Assembly: GCA_022821235.1 (NCBI GenBank)
Contig: JAJEEA010000226.1
Coordinates: 1 to 37,172 of the forward strand
DNA length: 37,172 nt
DNA from: Vicinamibacteria bacterium
GTDB taxonomy: Bacteria; Acidobacteriota; Vicinamibacteria; Vicinamibacterales; UBA8438
Reading direction: 5' to 3'
In this document: positions 16,047 through 25,204 of the stretch, piece after piece
Layout: each line of letters begins with the position of its first letter
How positions within the stretch are numbered: the first letter of the stretch is position 1
Made by a program: the position numbers and the translations under genes
Notes under the pieces: model-generated
What the model was told of the DNA's origin: nothing
Seen by the model: the letters and a program-made list of their open reading frames with translations, nothing else
The model's database searches: none

Positions 16047-16434
16047 CGCCGGCCGGCGCCCGGCGGTCCGCGGGCGCCCGGCGCGGGCCGTCGTGGGTGC
16101 AGTCCATCCCCGCCGCCCCCCGGCCGTCCGCTGGCGCATGAGCGCGGGTCGGCGGGCCGGGCGGTGTGACGGTCGCCGCCGTGCCGGGCCTTCGCGGGCC
16201 GGAATCGATCGGGCGGGACCCAGGGGTGCGCGACAAGGGAGTGGTGCGCCGCCACGCAAGCGGCACGCAGAGGCGCGTGTGCGAGCCCGAGCCCCACGGC
16301 GGCGCGTTCGCGAAGCCGGTCCGGTCCGGGCCGCTCCCGCGATCGAGCGGCCGACAGGGCCGGCGGCCGTCGCCTCACAAGGTGCCGTCCGCCCGGAACG
16401 CGGGTTTCGGTGTTCGGAGAGGCGGCTGATCCGT
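16047..16434. other. Divergent intergenic region, no gene seen
   Basis: This 388-base stretch separates the divergent PDZ and DUF2891 genes. It is very GC-rich, so open frames occur by chance, but none has a recognisable motif, ribosome-binding site or family. Both flanking promoters lie at its edges. Confidence 0.5.
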
Positions 16435-16440
16435 TACCCT
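16435..16440 (+). promoter_or_regulatory. -10 box of the DUF2891 gene (leaderless)
   Basis: TACCCT ends 7 bases before the ATG at 16448 and no Shine-Dalgarno sequence is present. It keeps the first, second and last consensus bases. Confidence 0.35.
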
Positions 16441-16447
16441 GTGCGGC

Positions 16448-17614
16448 ATGTCTCGAATGACTGCGTGTTCAGGCGGGCGGCGGGATCGTGGTGGATCGCG
16501 GTGGGCTCTCGGAGCCGGCGCGGCGCTGCTCGGGGTCGTCGCCGGCCAGGCCGGCGCCTCGCAACCGGAACCGGCCGGGGCGCCGGTGGTGGAGCGGTTC
16601 GCGCGGCTGGCCCTCGAGTGCGTGCACCGCGAGTACCCCAACAAGATCGCCCACGTCCTGAATGACGACGGCGACGTGCGCCCGCCGCGCGAGCTGACGC
16701 CGGCGTTCTTCGGGTGCTTCGACTGGCACTCGGCGGTGCACGGGCACTGGCTGCTCGCCCGTCTGGCGCGGCTCTATCCCGACGCCGACTTCGCGCCGGC
16801 GGCCCGGGCCGCGCTCGGCCGCAGCCTGACCGTCGAGAACGTCGCGGCCGAGGTCCGCTACTTCCAGGGGCCGGGGCGGGCCGGCTTCGAGCGGCCGTAC
16901 GGGTCGGCGTGGCTGCTGCAGCTTGCGGCCGAGCTGCGCGAGTGGGACGACCCGGCCGCGCGCCGGTGGCGGGCCGCGCTGGAGCCCCTCGAGTTCATCG
17001 CGTCGGCGCAGATCAAGTCGTGGCTGCCGAGGCTGACCCATCCCATCCGCGTCGGCGAGCATTCCCAGACCGCGTTCGCCTTCGGGTTGATCCACGACTG
17101 GGCGCTGCGCGCGAGCGACACCCGCATGCTCGATCTGCTGGAGGCCCGCATCGCCGACTACTACCTCGGCGACCGGAGCTGCCCTCTCGCCTACGAGCCG
17201 TCGGGGCACGACTTCCTGTCGCCGTGCCTCGCCGAGGCCGACCTGCTGCGCCGCGTGCTCGAAACCGACCGTTTCGCGGCGTGGCTGGGCGAGTTCCTGC
17301 CGGGCATTCCGACCGACGGCGACGGGGCGGGCTGGCTCGAGCCGGCGGTGGTCACCGACGCCGGCGACGGCAAGCTGGTGCACCTCGACGGCCTGAACCT
17401 GAGCCGGGCGTGGATGCTGGAGGGAATCTCGGCCGCGCTGCCCGCGGGCGACGACCGCCGGCCCGCGCTGCTCGACGCCGCCGCGCGCCACCGCGACGCC
17501 GGCCTCGCCTCGGTCACCGGCGAGCACTACGAGGGCGGCCACTGGCTGGGCACCTTCGCCGCCTACCTAGTGACCCGGCGGGGGATTCCCGCCCCCGCCG
17601 GGGTCTCCCCGTAG
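16448..17614 (+). CDS. DUF2891 family protein, probably exported
   Basis: The 388-residue protein opens with a basic stretch and a hydrophobic segment (WALGAGAALLGVVAGQAGAS), a plausible signal peptide. The DUF2891 features follow: ALECVHREYPNKIAHVLN, TPAFFGCFDWHSAVHGHW, then ERPYGSAWLLQLAAEL, VGEHSQTAFAFGL and EPSGHDFLSPCLAEADLL, all within an alpha-helical repeat background like an alpha/alpha toroid. The His-rich HSAVHGHW and the EPSGHDFLSPC site could bind a metal or sugar, but the reaction is not established. The closing EHYEGGHWLGTFAAYL is typical. It is monocistronic and convergent with acs. Confidence 0.88.
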   Translation: MSRMTACSGGRRDRGGSRWALGAGAALLGVVAGQAGASQPEPAGAPVVERFARLALECVHREYPNKIAHVLNDDGDVRPPRELTPAFFGCFDWHSAVHGHWLLARLARLYPDADFAPAARAALGRSLTVENVAAEVRYFQGPGRAGFERPYGSAWLLQLAAELREWDDPAARRWRAALEPLEFIASAQIKSWLPRLTHPIRVGEHSQTAFAFGLIHDWALRASDTRMLDLLEARIADYYLGDRSCPLAYEPSGHDFLSPCLAEADLLRRVLETDRFAAWLGEFLPGIPTDGDGAGWLEPAVVTDAGDGKLVHLDGLNLSRAWMLEGISAALPAGDDRRPALLDAAARHRDAGLASVTGEHYEGGHWLGTFAAYLVTRRGIPAPAGVSP

Positions 17615-17690
17615 GAGGTTTGCCGCTGTCGCGGCTGGGTGCTGTCCCGCTTATCGGCGCATCGGCCGCGCGGCTTTACCTCGATTGCGC

Positions 17691-19646
17691 CTATCCCTCC
17701 TTGTCGGCGTACTGGTCGCGCAGCTTGGCGACCACCGTCGGGTCGGCCAGCGTGGTGACGTCGCCCAGCGCCTTGCCCTCGGCGACGTCGCGCAGCAGCC
17801 GCCGCATGATCTTGCCCGACCGGGTCTTCGGCAGATCGGCCGCGAGCACGATCTCGTCGGGGCGGGCGATGGCGCCGATCTTGGTCACCACGTGCTGCTT
17901 CAGGACGCCGATGGTGCCGTCGTGCGGGGTCACGCCCTCCTTCAGGGTGACGAAGGCGGCGATGCCCTGGCCCTTGATCTCGTGCGGCTTGCCGACGACC
18001 GCGGCCTCGGCCACGTCGGGGTGGTCGACCAGCGCGCTCTCGACCTCCATGGTGCCGACGCGGTGGCCCGAGACGTTGAGCACGTCGTCGACCCGGCCGA
18101 GCAGCCACAGGTAGCCGTCGTCGTCGATCTTGGCGCCGTCGCCGGTCACGTAGACGTCGGGCCCCCAGCGCCCGAAGTAGGTCTTCACGTAGCGCTCGTG
18201 GTCGCCGTAGATGGTGCGCAGCATCGACGGCCAGGGGCGCTTCATGACGAGGTAGCCGCCGCCCACCTTCACCTCCTCGCCCTGCTCGTTGACGACCATC
18301 GGCTTGATGCCGGGGAAGGGGCGGGTGGCCGAGCCCGGCTTCAGGGCGACGAGGCCGGGCAGGGGGGCGACGCAGATGGCGCCGGTCTCGGTCTGCCACC
18401 ACGTGTCGACGATGGGGACGCGGGCGCCGCCGATGTTGGCGTGGTACCACATCCACGCCTCGGGGTTGATGGGCTCGCCCACGGTGCCGAGCAGCCGCAG
18501 CGTCGACATGTCGAACCTGGCGGGGACGTCCGTGCCCCACTTCATGAACGCGCGGATGGCGGTCGGGGCCGTGTAGAACACGGTGACCCCGTAGCGCTCG
18601 ACCATCTCCCAGAACCGGCCCCGGTGCGGGGTGTCGGGCGCGCCCTCGTACATGACGCACGTGGCCCCGTTGGCGAGGGGCCCGTAGACGAGGTAGCTGT
18701 GGCCGGTGACCCAGCCGATGTCGGCGGTGCAGAAGAAGACGTCCTCCTCCTTCAGGTCGAACACCCACTTCGAGGTCGCGTAGGTGCCGACGAGGTAGCC
18801 GCCGGTGGCGTGGGCGATGCCCTTGGGCTTGCCGGTGGTGCCCGACGTGTAGAGGGTGAAGAGCAGGTCCTCGGAGTCCATCGGCTGCGGGTCGCAGCGC
18901 GGCCCCGCCTTCGCCATCAGGTCGTGGTACCAGTGGTCGCGGCCGTCCTGCATGTTGACGTCGCCGTCGAGCCCCTCGCGGTGCATCACCACCACCGACT
19001 CGACGCTGGGGGCGCCGTCGAGGGCGTCGTCGGTGATCTGCTTGAGGGGGATGACCCCGCCGCGGCGGTAGCCGCCGTCGCCGGTCACCACCACCTTGGC
19101 CTGCATGTCGTTGATGCGGTCGCGCAGCGACTCGGCGCTGAACCCCGCGAACACCACGCTGTGCACGGCCCCGATGCGGGCGCAGGCGAGCAGGGTGATG
19201 GGCAGCTCGGGGGTCATCGGCAGGTACACCGCGACCCGGTCGCCCTTCTCGACCCCGAGGTCGCGCAGGGCGTTGGCGAAGCGGTTCACGTCCTGGTAGA
19301 GGTCCCAGTAGGTGAGGGTGCGCCGGTCGCCGGGCTCGCCCTCCCAGATGAGGGCCGCCTTGTTGCGCCGGGCGGTGCGGACGTGCCGGTCGACGCAGTT
19401 CACGCTGGCGTTGATCTGCCCGCCGAGGAACCACTTGACGGTGGGCGGGGTCCACTCGCACACGGTGTCCCACGGGCGGCTCCACTCGAGCTCGCCCGCG
19501 AACTTCGCCCAGAAGCCCTCGTGGTCGCGGTCGGCCTCCTCGTAGATGCCGGGGTCGTTGGCGTTGGCCTGCGCCGCGAACTCGGCCGGCGGCTCGAATA
19601 CCCGGTCTTCCTGCAGCAACGCGTCGAATCCGTCAGCCTGGGACAC
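17691..19646 (-). CDS. acs: Acetyl-CoA synthetase
   Basis: The 651-residue enzyme turns acetate, ATP and CoA into acetyl-CoA in the cytoplasm, by way of acetyl-AMP. It starts at GTG 19646, with a perfect AGGAGG 7 bases before it. The P-loop-like [11 protein letters not shown] is at 266-276, the adenylation motif DTWWQTE at 414-420, the hinge region [13 protein letters not shown] at 517-529, and the catalytic lysine K612 in TRSGKIMRR, the residue that is acetylated for control in many bacteria. The N-terminal ACS domain ([17 protein letters not shown]) and the length are normal. The gene stands alone and feeds the TCA or glyoxylate cycle. Confidence 0.97.
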   Translation of the reverse strand: MSQADGFDALLQEDRVFEPPAEFAAQANANDPGIYEEADRDHEGFWAKFAGELEWSRPWDTVCEWTPPTVKWFLGGQINASVNCVDRHVRTARRNKAALIWEGEPGDRRTLTYWDLYQDVNRFANALRDLGVEKGDRVAVYLPMTPELPITLLACARIGAVHSVVFAGFSAESLRDRINDMQAKVVVTGDGGYRRGGVIPLKQITDDALDGAPSVESVVVMHREGLDGDVNMQDGRDHWYHDLMAKAGPRCDPQPMDSEDLLFTLYTSGTTGKPKGIAHATGGYLVGTYATSKWVFDLKEEDVFFCTADIGWVTGHSYLVYGPLANGATCVMYEGAPDTPHRGRFWEMVERYGVTVFYTAPTAIRAFMKWGTDVPARFDMSTLRLLGTVGEPINPEAWMWYHANIGGARVPIVDTWWQTETGAICVAPLPGLVALKPGSATRPFPGIKPMVVNEQGEEVKVGGGYLVMKRPWPSMLRTIYGDHERYVKTYFGRWGPDVYVTGDGAKIDDDGYLWLLGRVDDVLNVSGHRVGTMEVESALVDHPDVAEAAVVGKPHEIKGQGIAAFVTLKEGVTPHDGTIGVLKQHVVTKIGAIARPDEIVLAADLPKTRSGKIMRRLLRDVAEGKALGDVTTLADPTVVAKLRDQYADKEG

Positions 19647-19707
19647 GGCAAGTCCTCCTGGTAATAGTCAGCGGAACGTCCGGCCTCGATGCGCGGCCGG
19701 GACGCCT

Positions 19708-19713
19708 ATTCTA
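19708..19713 (-). promoter_or_regulatory. -10 box upstream of acs
   Basis: Minus-strand TAGAAT matches 5 of 6 consensus bases and lies 61 bases before the GTG start. A poor -35 (CTGGCT) sits 17 bases further upstream. Confidence 0.35.
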
Positions 19714-19902
19714 GCAGTCCGCTTGGTGGCAGCCAGCCCATCCAAGGGTCGCATGGCGTCATCGGCCGCCTCGAGATGTCTTCCGGCGCCTCGTCGAGCA
19801 TCTTCAGCATCGGGTGGTGTCTCCCTCCCCCGGCCCGCCAGCCAGTGGTGTTCCCTGTGTGCAATTCGACGGCGGCGCCGACGAGCCTGATGGAGTAGAC
19901 TC

Positions 19903-20283
19903 GTGATCCTGGCCGATCAGCCTGTCGGGGAGCGCGCAACACCCGACGAACGTGCGACGCCCGACCCGCTTCCGACCGATGTCGCCCACGTGCGGACGGA
20001 GATTGCCGACGTGCGGGTGGAAATCGCGAACCTCGACAAGCGGCTGTCCGGAGAGATCGCCGACCTCCGGACGGAGATCCGGACTGGACTGGCGGACGTG
20101 CGGACGGAGATCCGGACCGGACTGGCGGACGTGCGGACGGAGATCGCCGGTGTCCAGACCGCCATCGCCCGCCTTGGAGAGCAGCACGCGAAGACCGAGG
20201 CCAGCCGCCTGCGCTGGACGCTCGGCGCCATCATCGCGGGGAGCTCTCTCGGCGTGGCCGTCCTGCGGCTGCTCGGGGATTGA
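19903..20283 (+). CDS. Coiled-coil protein with hendecad repeats and C-terminal membrane anchor
   Basis: The 126-residue product starts at GTG 19903 with GGAG 7 bases upstream. After an acidic, Pro-rich head, residues about 25-90 form a coiled coil made of an 11-residue repeat (RTEIRTGLADV and variants of DVRTEIA). The C terminus has one membrane segment (LGAIIAGSSLGVAVLRLLG). The layout recalls the DUF1640/MCU-type small coiled-coil membrane proteins, but no specific family or function is recognised. It probably forms oligomers with the coil facing the cytoplasm. The DNA shows 33-base tandem repeats in step with the protein repeat. Confidence 0.72.
   Translation: MILADQPVGERATPDERATPDPLPTDVAHVRTEIADVRVEIANLDKRLSGEIADLRTEIRTGLADVRTEIRTGLADVRTEIAGVQTAIARLGEQHAKTEASRLRWTLGAIIAGSSLGVAVLRLLGD
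20068..20150 (+). repeat. 33-base tandem repeat within the coiled-coil gene
   Basis: Two full 33-base copies (20068-20100 and 20101-20133, one mismatch) and part of a third encode 11-residue units. The near identity points to a recent copy-number change, which would lengthen or shorten the coil without breaking the frame. Confidence 0.8.
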
Positions 20284-20432
20284 CCGGCGACCGTCAGGGG
20301 ACCCCGGGCTGCAACTCGTCCCGCGCCGGAGTGGAACACGCCATCAAGCAGAAGGCCCGACGCCGAGTGCCCGCGGCCTGCGGTGCTTGCGGATGAACGG
20401 CTCGATGTCTTCGCCGGGCTCGACGAGAGCGA

Positions 20433-22163
20433 TCAGGTCGTGCGCGTGCCGCCGGTCGCGGCAGTCCCCGTGACGCCGACCAGGCCGTCCGTCCGCTCGA
20501 TTACGGCGCTGTTTTCCGTCCACAGCATCCGCTCGGCCCGCTCGAGCAGCCCCCGCAGGCCGGTGCGGCGGAGGGCCGACACCGCGACCCCATCGTGCAG
20601 GCGCGCCAGCGCCTCGCCCTCGCCGTCGGCCATCCGGTCGATCTGGTTGAAGACCAGCAGCTCCGGCGCCTCGACGTCGATGTCGCGCAGCACGCGGCGG
20701 ACTGCCTCGATGCGACGCTCGCAGTCGGGCGTGGCGGCGTCGACCACGTGGAGGAGCAGCGAGGCGTCGGCCAGCTCCTCGAGGGTGGCGCGGAAGGCGG
20801 TGACGAGGTCCGCGGGGAGGTCGCGGATGAACCCCACCGTGTCGGTGATGATGACCTCGCGCTCGCGGGGGAAGCGCAGGCGGCGCGAGGTGGGGTCGAG
20901 GGTGGCGAACATCTGGTCGGCCACGTGCACCTCGGTGCGGGTGAGGGACCGCAGCAGGGTGCTCTTGCCGGCGTTGGTGTAGCCGACGATGGAGAGGACC
21001 GGGGCCCCGCGGCGTCCTCGCCGCTGCCGCCGGTTCCCGCGCTGCCGGGCGAGCTTCTTCAGCTCGCGTTCGAGCCGGGTCACGCGGTCGCGGGTGCGCC
21101 GGCGGTCCACCTCGAGCTTGGTCTCGCCCGGCCCCCGCCCCCCGATGCCGCCCGCGAGGCGCGACAGCGAGACCTCGGCGCGCTGTGCGAGCCGCGGCAG
21201 CAGGTACTTGAGCTGGGCCAGCTCGACCTGCAGCTTGCCGTCGCGGGTGGTCGCGTGCTGCGCGAAGATGTCGAGGATGAGCTGGGTGCGGTCGATCACC
21301 CGCAGCTCCATGCGCTCGCCGAGGTTGCGGGCCTGGGTGGGGGTCAGGTTCTGGTCGACGATGACGAGGTCGGCGTCGTCCTGGAAGGCGCGGATGACGA
21401 GGTCGTCGAGCTTGCCCGAGCCGAGCACGGTCTTGGGGTCGACGCGGGGCCGGTTCTGGGTCACCACGTCGACGATGTCGACGCCGGCCGAGCGGGCCAG
21501 CTCGCGCAGCTCGTCGACGTGGACCTGCAGCTCGCGGGCGCCGCGGCCGGCGGTGACCGACACGAGGATGGCGCGCTCGCGGTCGCCGACCCGCTGTGCT
21601 CCGGTGTCGCGCGCGAGGGCCGCCTCGCGCTCGCGGATCCACGCCTGGAAGTCGAAGTCGATCAGGGCCGGGGGCTGGGGGGCGAGGCGCTCGATGCCCG
21701 CGTTGCGGTCGCCCGGATCGCGGTCGCCGGCGGGGGCGAGGGCGGCGGCGTGGGCTAGGGCGGGCAGGCCCTCGTCGTCCACCCCTACCGTCACCATCGC
21801 GTCGAGGCGCAGTAGCAGCAGGTCGGTGCGGTCGTCCCGGGTCAGCCCCTCGTCCGCGAGGTGGGTGTGGACGCAGCGCAGGCCGCGCAGGCGCCCGCGG
21901 CCGGCCCGCAGGCGGCCCCAGTCGGGCAGGGCGATGGAGTGGGCGTCGCCCACCATCACGTGCTGGACGAGCCCGCGGCGGTCGAGGAGCACGCCGACCT
22001 GACGACGGATCTCGTGGCTGACCTCGGTGAGCTGCCGGGCGAGCTCCTGGGTGACGAGCCGGTCCGCGGGGACCCGGCGCCGGAACAGGCGCTCGAGCTG
22101 GCGGGTCTGGCTGGCCTTGAGGCCGTGGGTGTCGCCGAAGACTTCGATGGTGGATGCCTCCAA
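20433..22163 (-). CDS. hflX: Ribosome-associated GTPase HflX
   Basis: HflX binds 50S subunits and rescues stalled or heat-damaged ribosomes. This 576-residue form has the N-terminal HflX domain (VDPKTVLGSGKLDDL, VDQNLTPTQARNLGERM), the linker helix (GGIGGRGPGETKLEVDRRR, 339-357) and a complete G domain: G1 GYTNAGKST (394-402), G3 DTVGF (441-445), G4 NQID (506-509), G5 SAL (529-531). An extra N-terminal region of about 170 residues exceeds the 430-residue E. coli type and is seen in other long HflX forms. The start is uncertain: TTG at 22163 has no ribosome-binding site and itself overlaps a GGAGG. The tail after residue 550 is of low complexity. Confidence 0.93.
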   Translation of the reverse strand: MEASTIEVFGDTHGLKASQTRQLERLFRRRVPADRLVTQELARQLTEVSHEIRRQVGVLLDRRGLVQHVMVGDAHSIALPDWGRLRAGRGRLRGLRCVHTHLADEGLTRDDRTDLLLLRLDAMVTVGVDDEGLPALAHAAALAPAGDRDPGDRNAGIERLAPQPPALIDFDFQAWIREREAALARDTGAQRVGDRERAILVSVTAGRGARELQVHVDELRELARSAGVDIVDVVTQNRPRVDPKTVLGSGKLDDLVIRAFQDDADLVIVDQNLTPTQARNLGERMELRVIDRTQLILDIFAQHATTRDGKLQVELAQLKYLLPRLAQRAEVSLSRLAGGIGGRGPGETKLEVDRRRTRDRVTRLERELKKLARQRGNRRQRRGRRGAPVLSIVGYTNAGKSTLLRSLTRTEVHVADQMFATLDPTSRRLRFPREREVIITDTVGFIRDLPADLVTAFRATLEELADASLLLHVVDAATPDCERRIEAVRRVLRDIDVEAPELLVFNQIDRMADGEGEALARLHDGVAVSALRRTGLRGLLERAERMLWTENSAVIERTDGLVGVTGTAATGGTRTT

Positions 22164-22371
22164 TCAGGCCGGTGAACGGCAAGGATCAGGGACGGTGACG
22201 GAGACCGCCTGGCCACGTGCCGAGCGCAGAAACCGCCGAAAGCGGGCTGCGTCCGGGTGATGTTGGCAGCTTCATGTCGATCACTGTCCTGACCTGACTC
22301 CGCCACGGCGCAGCCCGCATCTCTGCCGCCTGGCGCGACCGGGACCCGGCAAGGCCGTTACCGCCGAGGCC

Positions 22372-24948
22372 CTACGGCCGCGGCGCCGCGGCGCCGGTGC
22401 TCTCGCGCGCGAAGCCCCGGTAGACCTCGCGCGCCTCGTCGAACTGGGCGAAGACGTGGGCCCGTTCCCGCTCGGCCCGCCAGCCGGGCCACTCGTCCGC
22501 CATCTCCTGCAGCCGGTCGATCCAGCGCAGGGCGTAGTCGGCCGCGTCCGCGTCCCGGACGGGCTCGTCGCCGGCGAGCAGCCACACCGGGTTGGTGAAC
22601 GCCTGCACGTAGCTCACGTCCATGGGGAACCGCTCGGCGGGGGCGCCCTCGGCCCGCAGGTGGCACCAGCCGCTGTCGGTCACGCGCCGGCCCACGGTGA
22701 AGGCGGCCGAGCGGCCGCCGGTGCCGAGCGGCACCTCCTGCACGGCCTCGCCGTCGCACACCAGGAACACGCGGTCCAGGGGAGTGACGGACCGGACGCG
22801 CCCGGCGATCCGGACCTCGCCGCCGCCGGCCGGCAGGCTCACCTCTTCGCCCGGCATCCGGCCGTCGACGGTCAGCTCGAGCAGGGGCCCCGACGAGACG
22901 AACGCGCGGCCCGCCCGCAGCCCCTCGAGCCACGCGTCGACGTCGAGGCCGCGCGCCCCGGTGTGGACGTAGGTGCGCACCGACCCCACCAGCTTCGAGC
23001 GGTGCAGGTTGCTGATGGAGTCCTCGCCCCCGGTCGCGGTGACGCGCAGCCCGTTGCTCCACACCGCGTAGAGGGGGAAGAAGCCGGCCCGGGCCGCGTC
23101 CGACCACTCCACCGCGTCGGTGGTCCCGAGGGCGGCGTCGACGATGAAGCCCTTGCCGCCGCCGAGGCTGCCGTCGAGGGGGTCGTTCTCGCCGCCGAAC
23201 GCGTGCACGTAGCCGACGGTGGCCCCCTGCGCCTTCGCCTTGCGGAACATGTCGGTGTTGCTGGGGTAGAGGCTCTCGATGGCGGTGCCCTCGTAGCCCA
23301 TCGTGAACGGCGAGATCAGGTGGTCGCGCATGCCGAACATGAAGACGTGGCCGTAGAAGGGCGGGCGGTACTCCTGGCCCACGACCACCGGGTGGGCCGG
23401 CGTGGACGCCGAGTGGGCGCCGCCGCCGGGCTCGAACCACTGGTAGTCGAGGATGCGGTTGTCCTTGTTGGCGACCTGGTGGAGGACGATGTCCTGGTCC
23501 TCCGCCTCCGACATCATGACGAGGTTCTCGAGCGAGTTGTGGAGGTTGCCGCCGTAGTTCCCGTGGACGTGGGTCGAGGCGCTGACCCAGCCGGCCGCGG
23601 CCATGTCCGTCATCCGCTCGAGCTCGACCGTCAGCTCGGTCGTCCCGCCGGCCGCGACCTCGGCCGTCGCGGTGGCGGGGTGGAACTCGAAGCCCTTCAC
23701 CACGGTCAGCTCCACGCGCCCCGCCGGCACCTCGACGGTGAACGCGCCGGCGTGGTGGAAGATGTGGTCGCCGCGCGCGCTCAGCCGCGCGTAGGCGTCG
23801 GCGGGGGCGTAGGACTTGCCGTCCGACGCGGTCAGGTGGACCCGTGAGCCGGTGGTCTCGCCGGTGTCGGCGTCGCGGGTGCGGACCGACAGGGTGCCCA
23901 TGGGGCGCCGCCACCGCCGCTCGGCGATCTCGACGGTGCGCAGCGCGCCGCCGTGGGTCTCGAGGAGGGCGAGCCGCGGCAGGCCGCCCTCGTTGGTGAC
24001 GAACGCGATCCACTCGTCGTCGGGCGACCACCGCGGGTGGAAGGCGTCGTGCTCGAAGAACGTCAGCTTGTAGGGCTCGCCCCCCGCCGTCGGCTGCACG
24101 TACAGGTTGTTGAACTGGTCGGCCGCCCCCCGCGTGGACGAGTAGACGAAGCGCCGCCCGTCGCTCGCCACGTCGGGCCGGGTCCGGTACAGCGTCTGCT
24201 CGCGCAGCACCGTCACCGCGTCGACGATGCCGCCGGGGGCGGCGGGCACCCGGAGGACGTTGCCCGAGCCGAGGGGGATGTCGCGGTTCGAGACCAGCAG
24301 CAGCTCGTCGCTCTCGGTGCTCTCGGGGCCCGCGGGCAGCCACGCCGGCGTCAGGTGCATGTCCCACGGCCCGAAGTACAGCCGGTTGGCGGGATAGGCG
24401 TGGTCGCTCGTGATCGGCATCTCGTCGCCGGCCCACCGGCCGTCCTCGACCGGCCGCACCGCGACGTTGAAGTAGCCGTTGGGGCGGGTCGACACGTAGG
24501 CGATGCGCGTGCCGTCGGGCGAGAAGGTCGGGTCCGCGTAGACGTGGCCGTCGTCGGTCAGGGCCCGGGTCTCGCCGGTGGCCACCTCCAGCAGCTCGAG
24601 CTGCACGCGGTCGCCGTCGTGGTCGGCGGTGTAGACGATCCACCGGCCGTCGGGCGACCAGTCGGGCGACGAGTGGTAGGCGTCGGGGCTGTAGGTCAGC
24701 TCCTCGGCGACCCCGGTGTCGGGGTCCACCCGCCAGATGGACCCGCTCATCGCCACCGCGATCGACTCGCCGTCCGGCGCCCAGCTCGGCGCCCACGGCG
24801 TGGAGCTCGGGGCGGGCGGGAAGTAGAAGTTGTGCATGTAGTTCCCGCCGTGGCGCGACGCCGGGTAGCGGCCCGCCTGGGCGTGCGCGTCGATTGCGCC
24901 CGCGACCACCATCGAGGCGAGAACGCCGACGTACAAGGCTCGTCGCAT
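22372..24948 (-). CDS. Exported TolB-type propeller fused to CehA/McbA-type metallohydrolase
   Basis: The 858-residue protein starts at ATG 24948, 8 bases after AGGGAGA; a signal peptide ends near AHAQ (24). Residues about 50-340 are a TolB/WD40-like propeller with repeated SWAPDGESIAV, DWSPDGRWIVYTAD, TFSPDGTRIAYVS and RWSPDDEWIAFVT blades. A linker with a carboxypeptidase-regulatory-like sandwich (about 370-445) leads to a PHP-like metal site, STHVHGNYGGNLHNS (458-472; H460, H462), followed by LHQVANKDNR and YVHAFGGEND, as in CehA/McbA hydrolases. These act on carbamates and related esters; the true substrate here is unknown. The next gene, an amidohydrolase on the same strand, lies 256 bases upstream. 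Confidence 0.85.
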   Translation of the reverse strand: MRRALYVGVLASMVVAGAIDAHAQAGRYPASRHGGNYMHNFYFPPAPSSTPWAPSWAPDGESIAVAMSGSIWRVDPDTGVAEELTYSPDAYHSSPDWSPDGRWIVYTADHDGDRVQLELLEVATGETRALTDDGHVYADPTFSPDGTRIAYVSTRPNGYFNVAVRPVEDGRWAGDEMPITSDHAYPANRLYFGPWDMHLTPAWLPAGPESTESDELLLVSNRDIPLGSGNVLRVPAAPGGIVDAVTVLREQTLYRTRPDVASDGRRFVYSSTRGAADQFNNLYVQPTAGGEPYKLTFFEHDAFHPRWSPDDEWIAFVTNEGGLPRLALLETHGGALRTVEIAERRWRRPMGTLSVRTRDADTGETTGSRVHLTASDGKSYAPADAYARLSARGDHIFHHAGAFTVEVPAGRVELTVVKGFEFHPATATAEVAAGGTTELTVELERMTDMAAAGWVSASTHVHGNYGGNLHNSLENLVMMSEAEDQDIVLHQVANKDNRILDYQWFEPGGGAHSASTPAHPVVVGQEYRPPFYGHVFMFGMRDHLISPFTMGYEGTAIESLYPSNTDMFRKAKAQGATVGYVHAFGGENDPLDGSLGGGKGFIVDAALGTTDAVEWSDAARAGFFPLYAVWSNGLRVTATGGEDSISNLHRSKLVGSVRTYVHTGARGLDVDAWLEGLRAGRAFVSSGPLLELTVDGRMPGEEVSLPAGGGEVRIAGRVRSVTPLDRVFLVCDGEAVQEVPLGTGGRSAAFTVGRRVTDSGWCHLRAEGAPAERFPMDVSYVQAFTNPVWLLAGDEPVRDADAADYALRWIDRLQEMADEWPGWRAERERAHVFAQFDEAREVYRGFARESTGAAAPRP

Positions 24949-25204
24949 GGACGCTTCTCCCTGGCCCGCCAATCGTCGCCTTCGGCTCCGCTTGGGGCCT
25001 GACCAACCCTCCGGGAGTCCGTGCGGTTCTACGGTGCCGACTCCTGATCCGGGCATCGCCGCCCGGCGGCGCCGTACCTCCCCCAACCGATCCGTCGCCA
25101 GTTTGCACCGTCCCGTCCCGGCAAGCGCCTTCCGGCTCGGCCGGCCGACGCCCGATCCCGCCCGCGGTGACCTGCACGGGTCGATGTCGCGGGCGCCCGG
25201 GACG

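Noticed and set aside
19706-19942. Minus-strand open frame containing HPMLKMLDEAPED
   Set aside because: The phrase resembles the start of small antitoxin-like proteins, but the rest does not, and there is no ribosome-binding site. It may be a decayed gene, but the evidence is too thin.
20344-20450. Protein-like stretch DLIALVEPGEDIEPFIRKHR in another frame at the hflX 3' end
   Set aside because: It looks tidy and might be a frameshifted tail or a small gene, but it lacks a start codon and any recognised family, and HflX ends normally without it.
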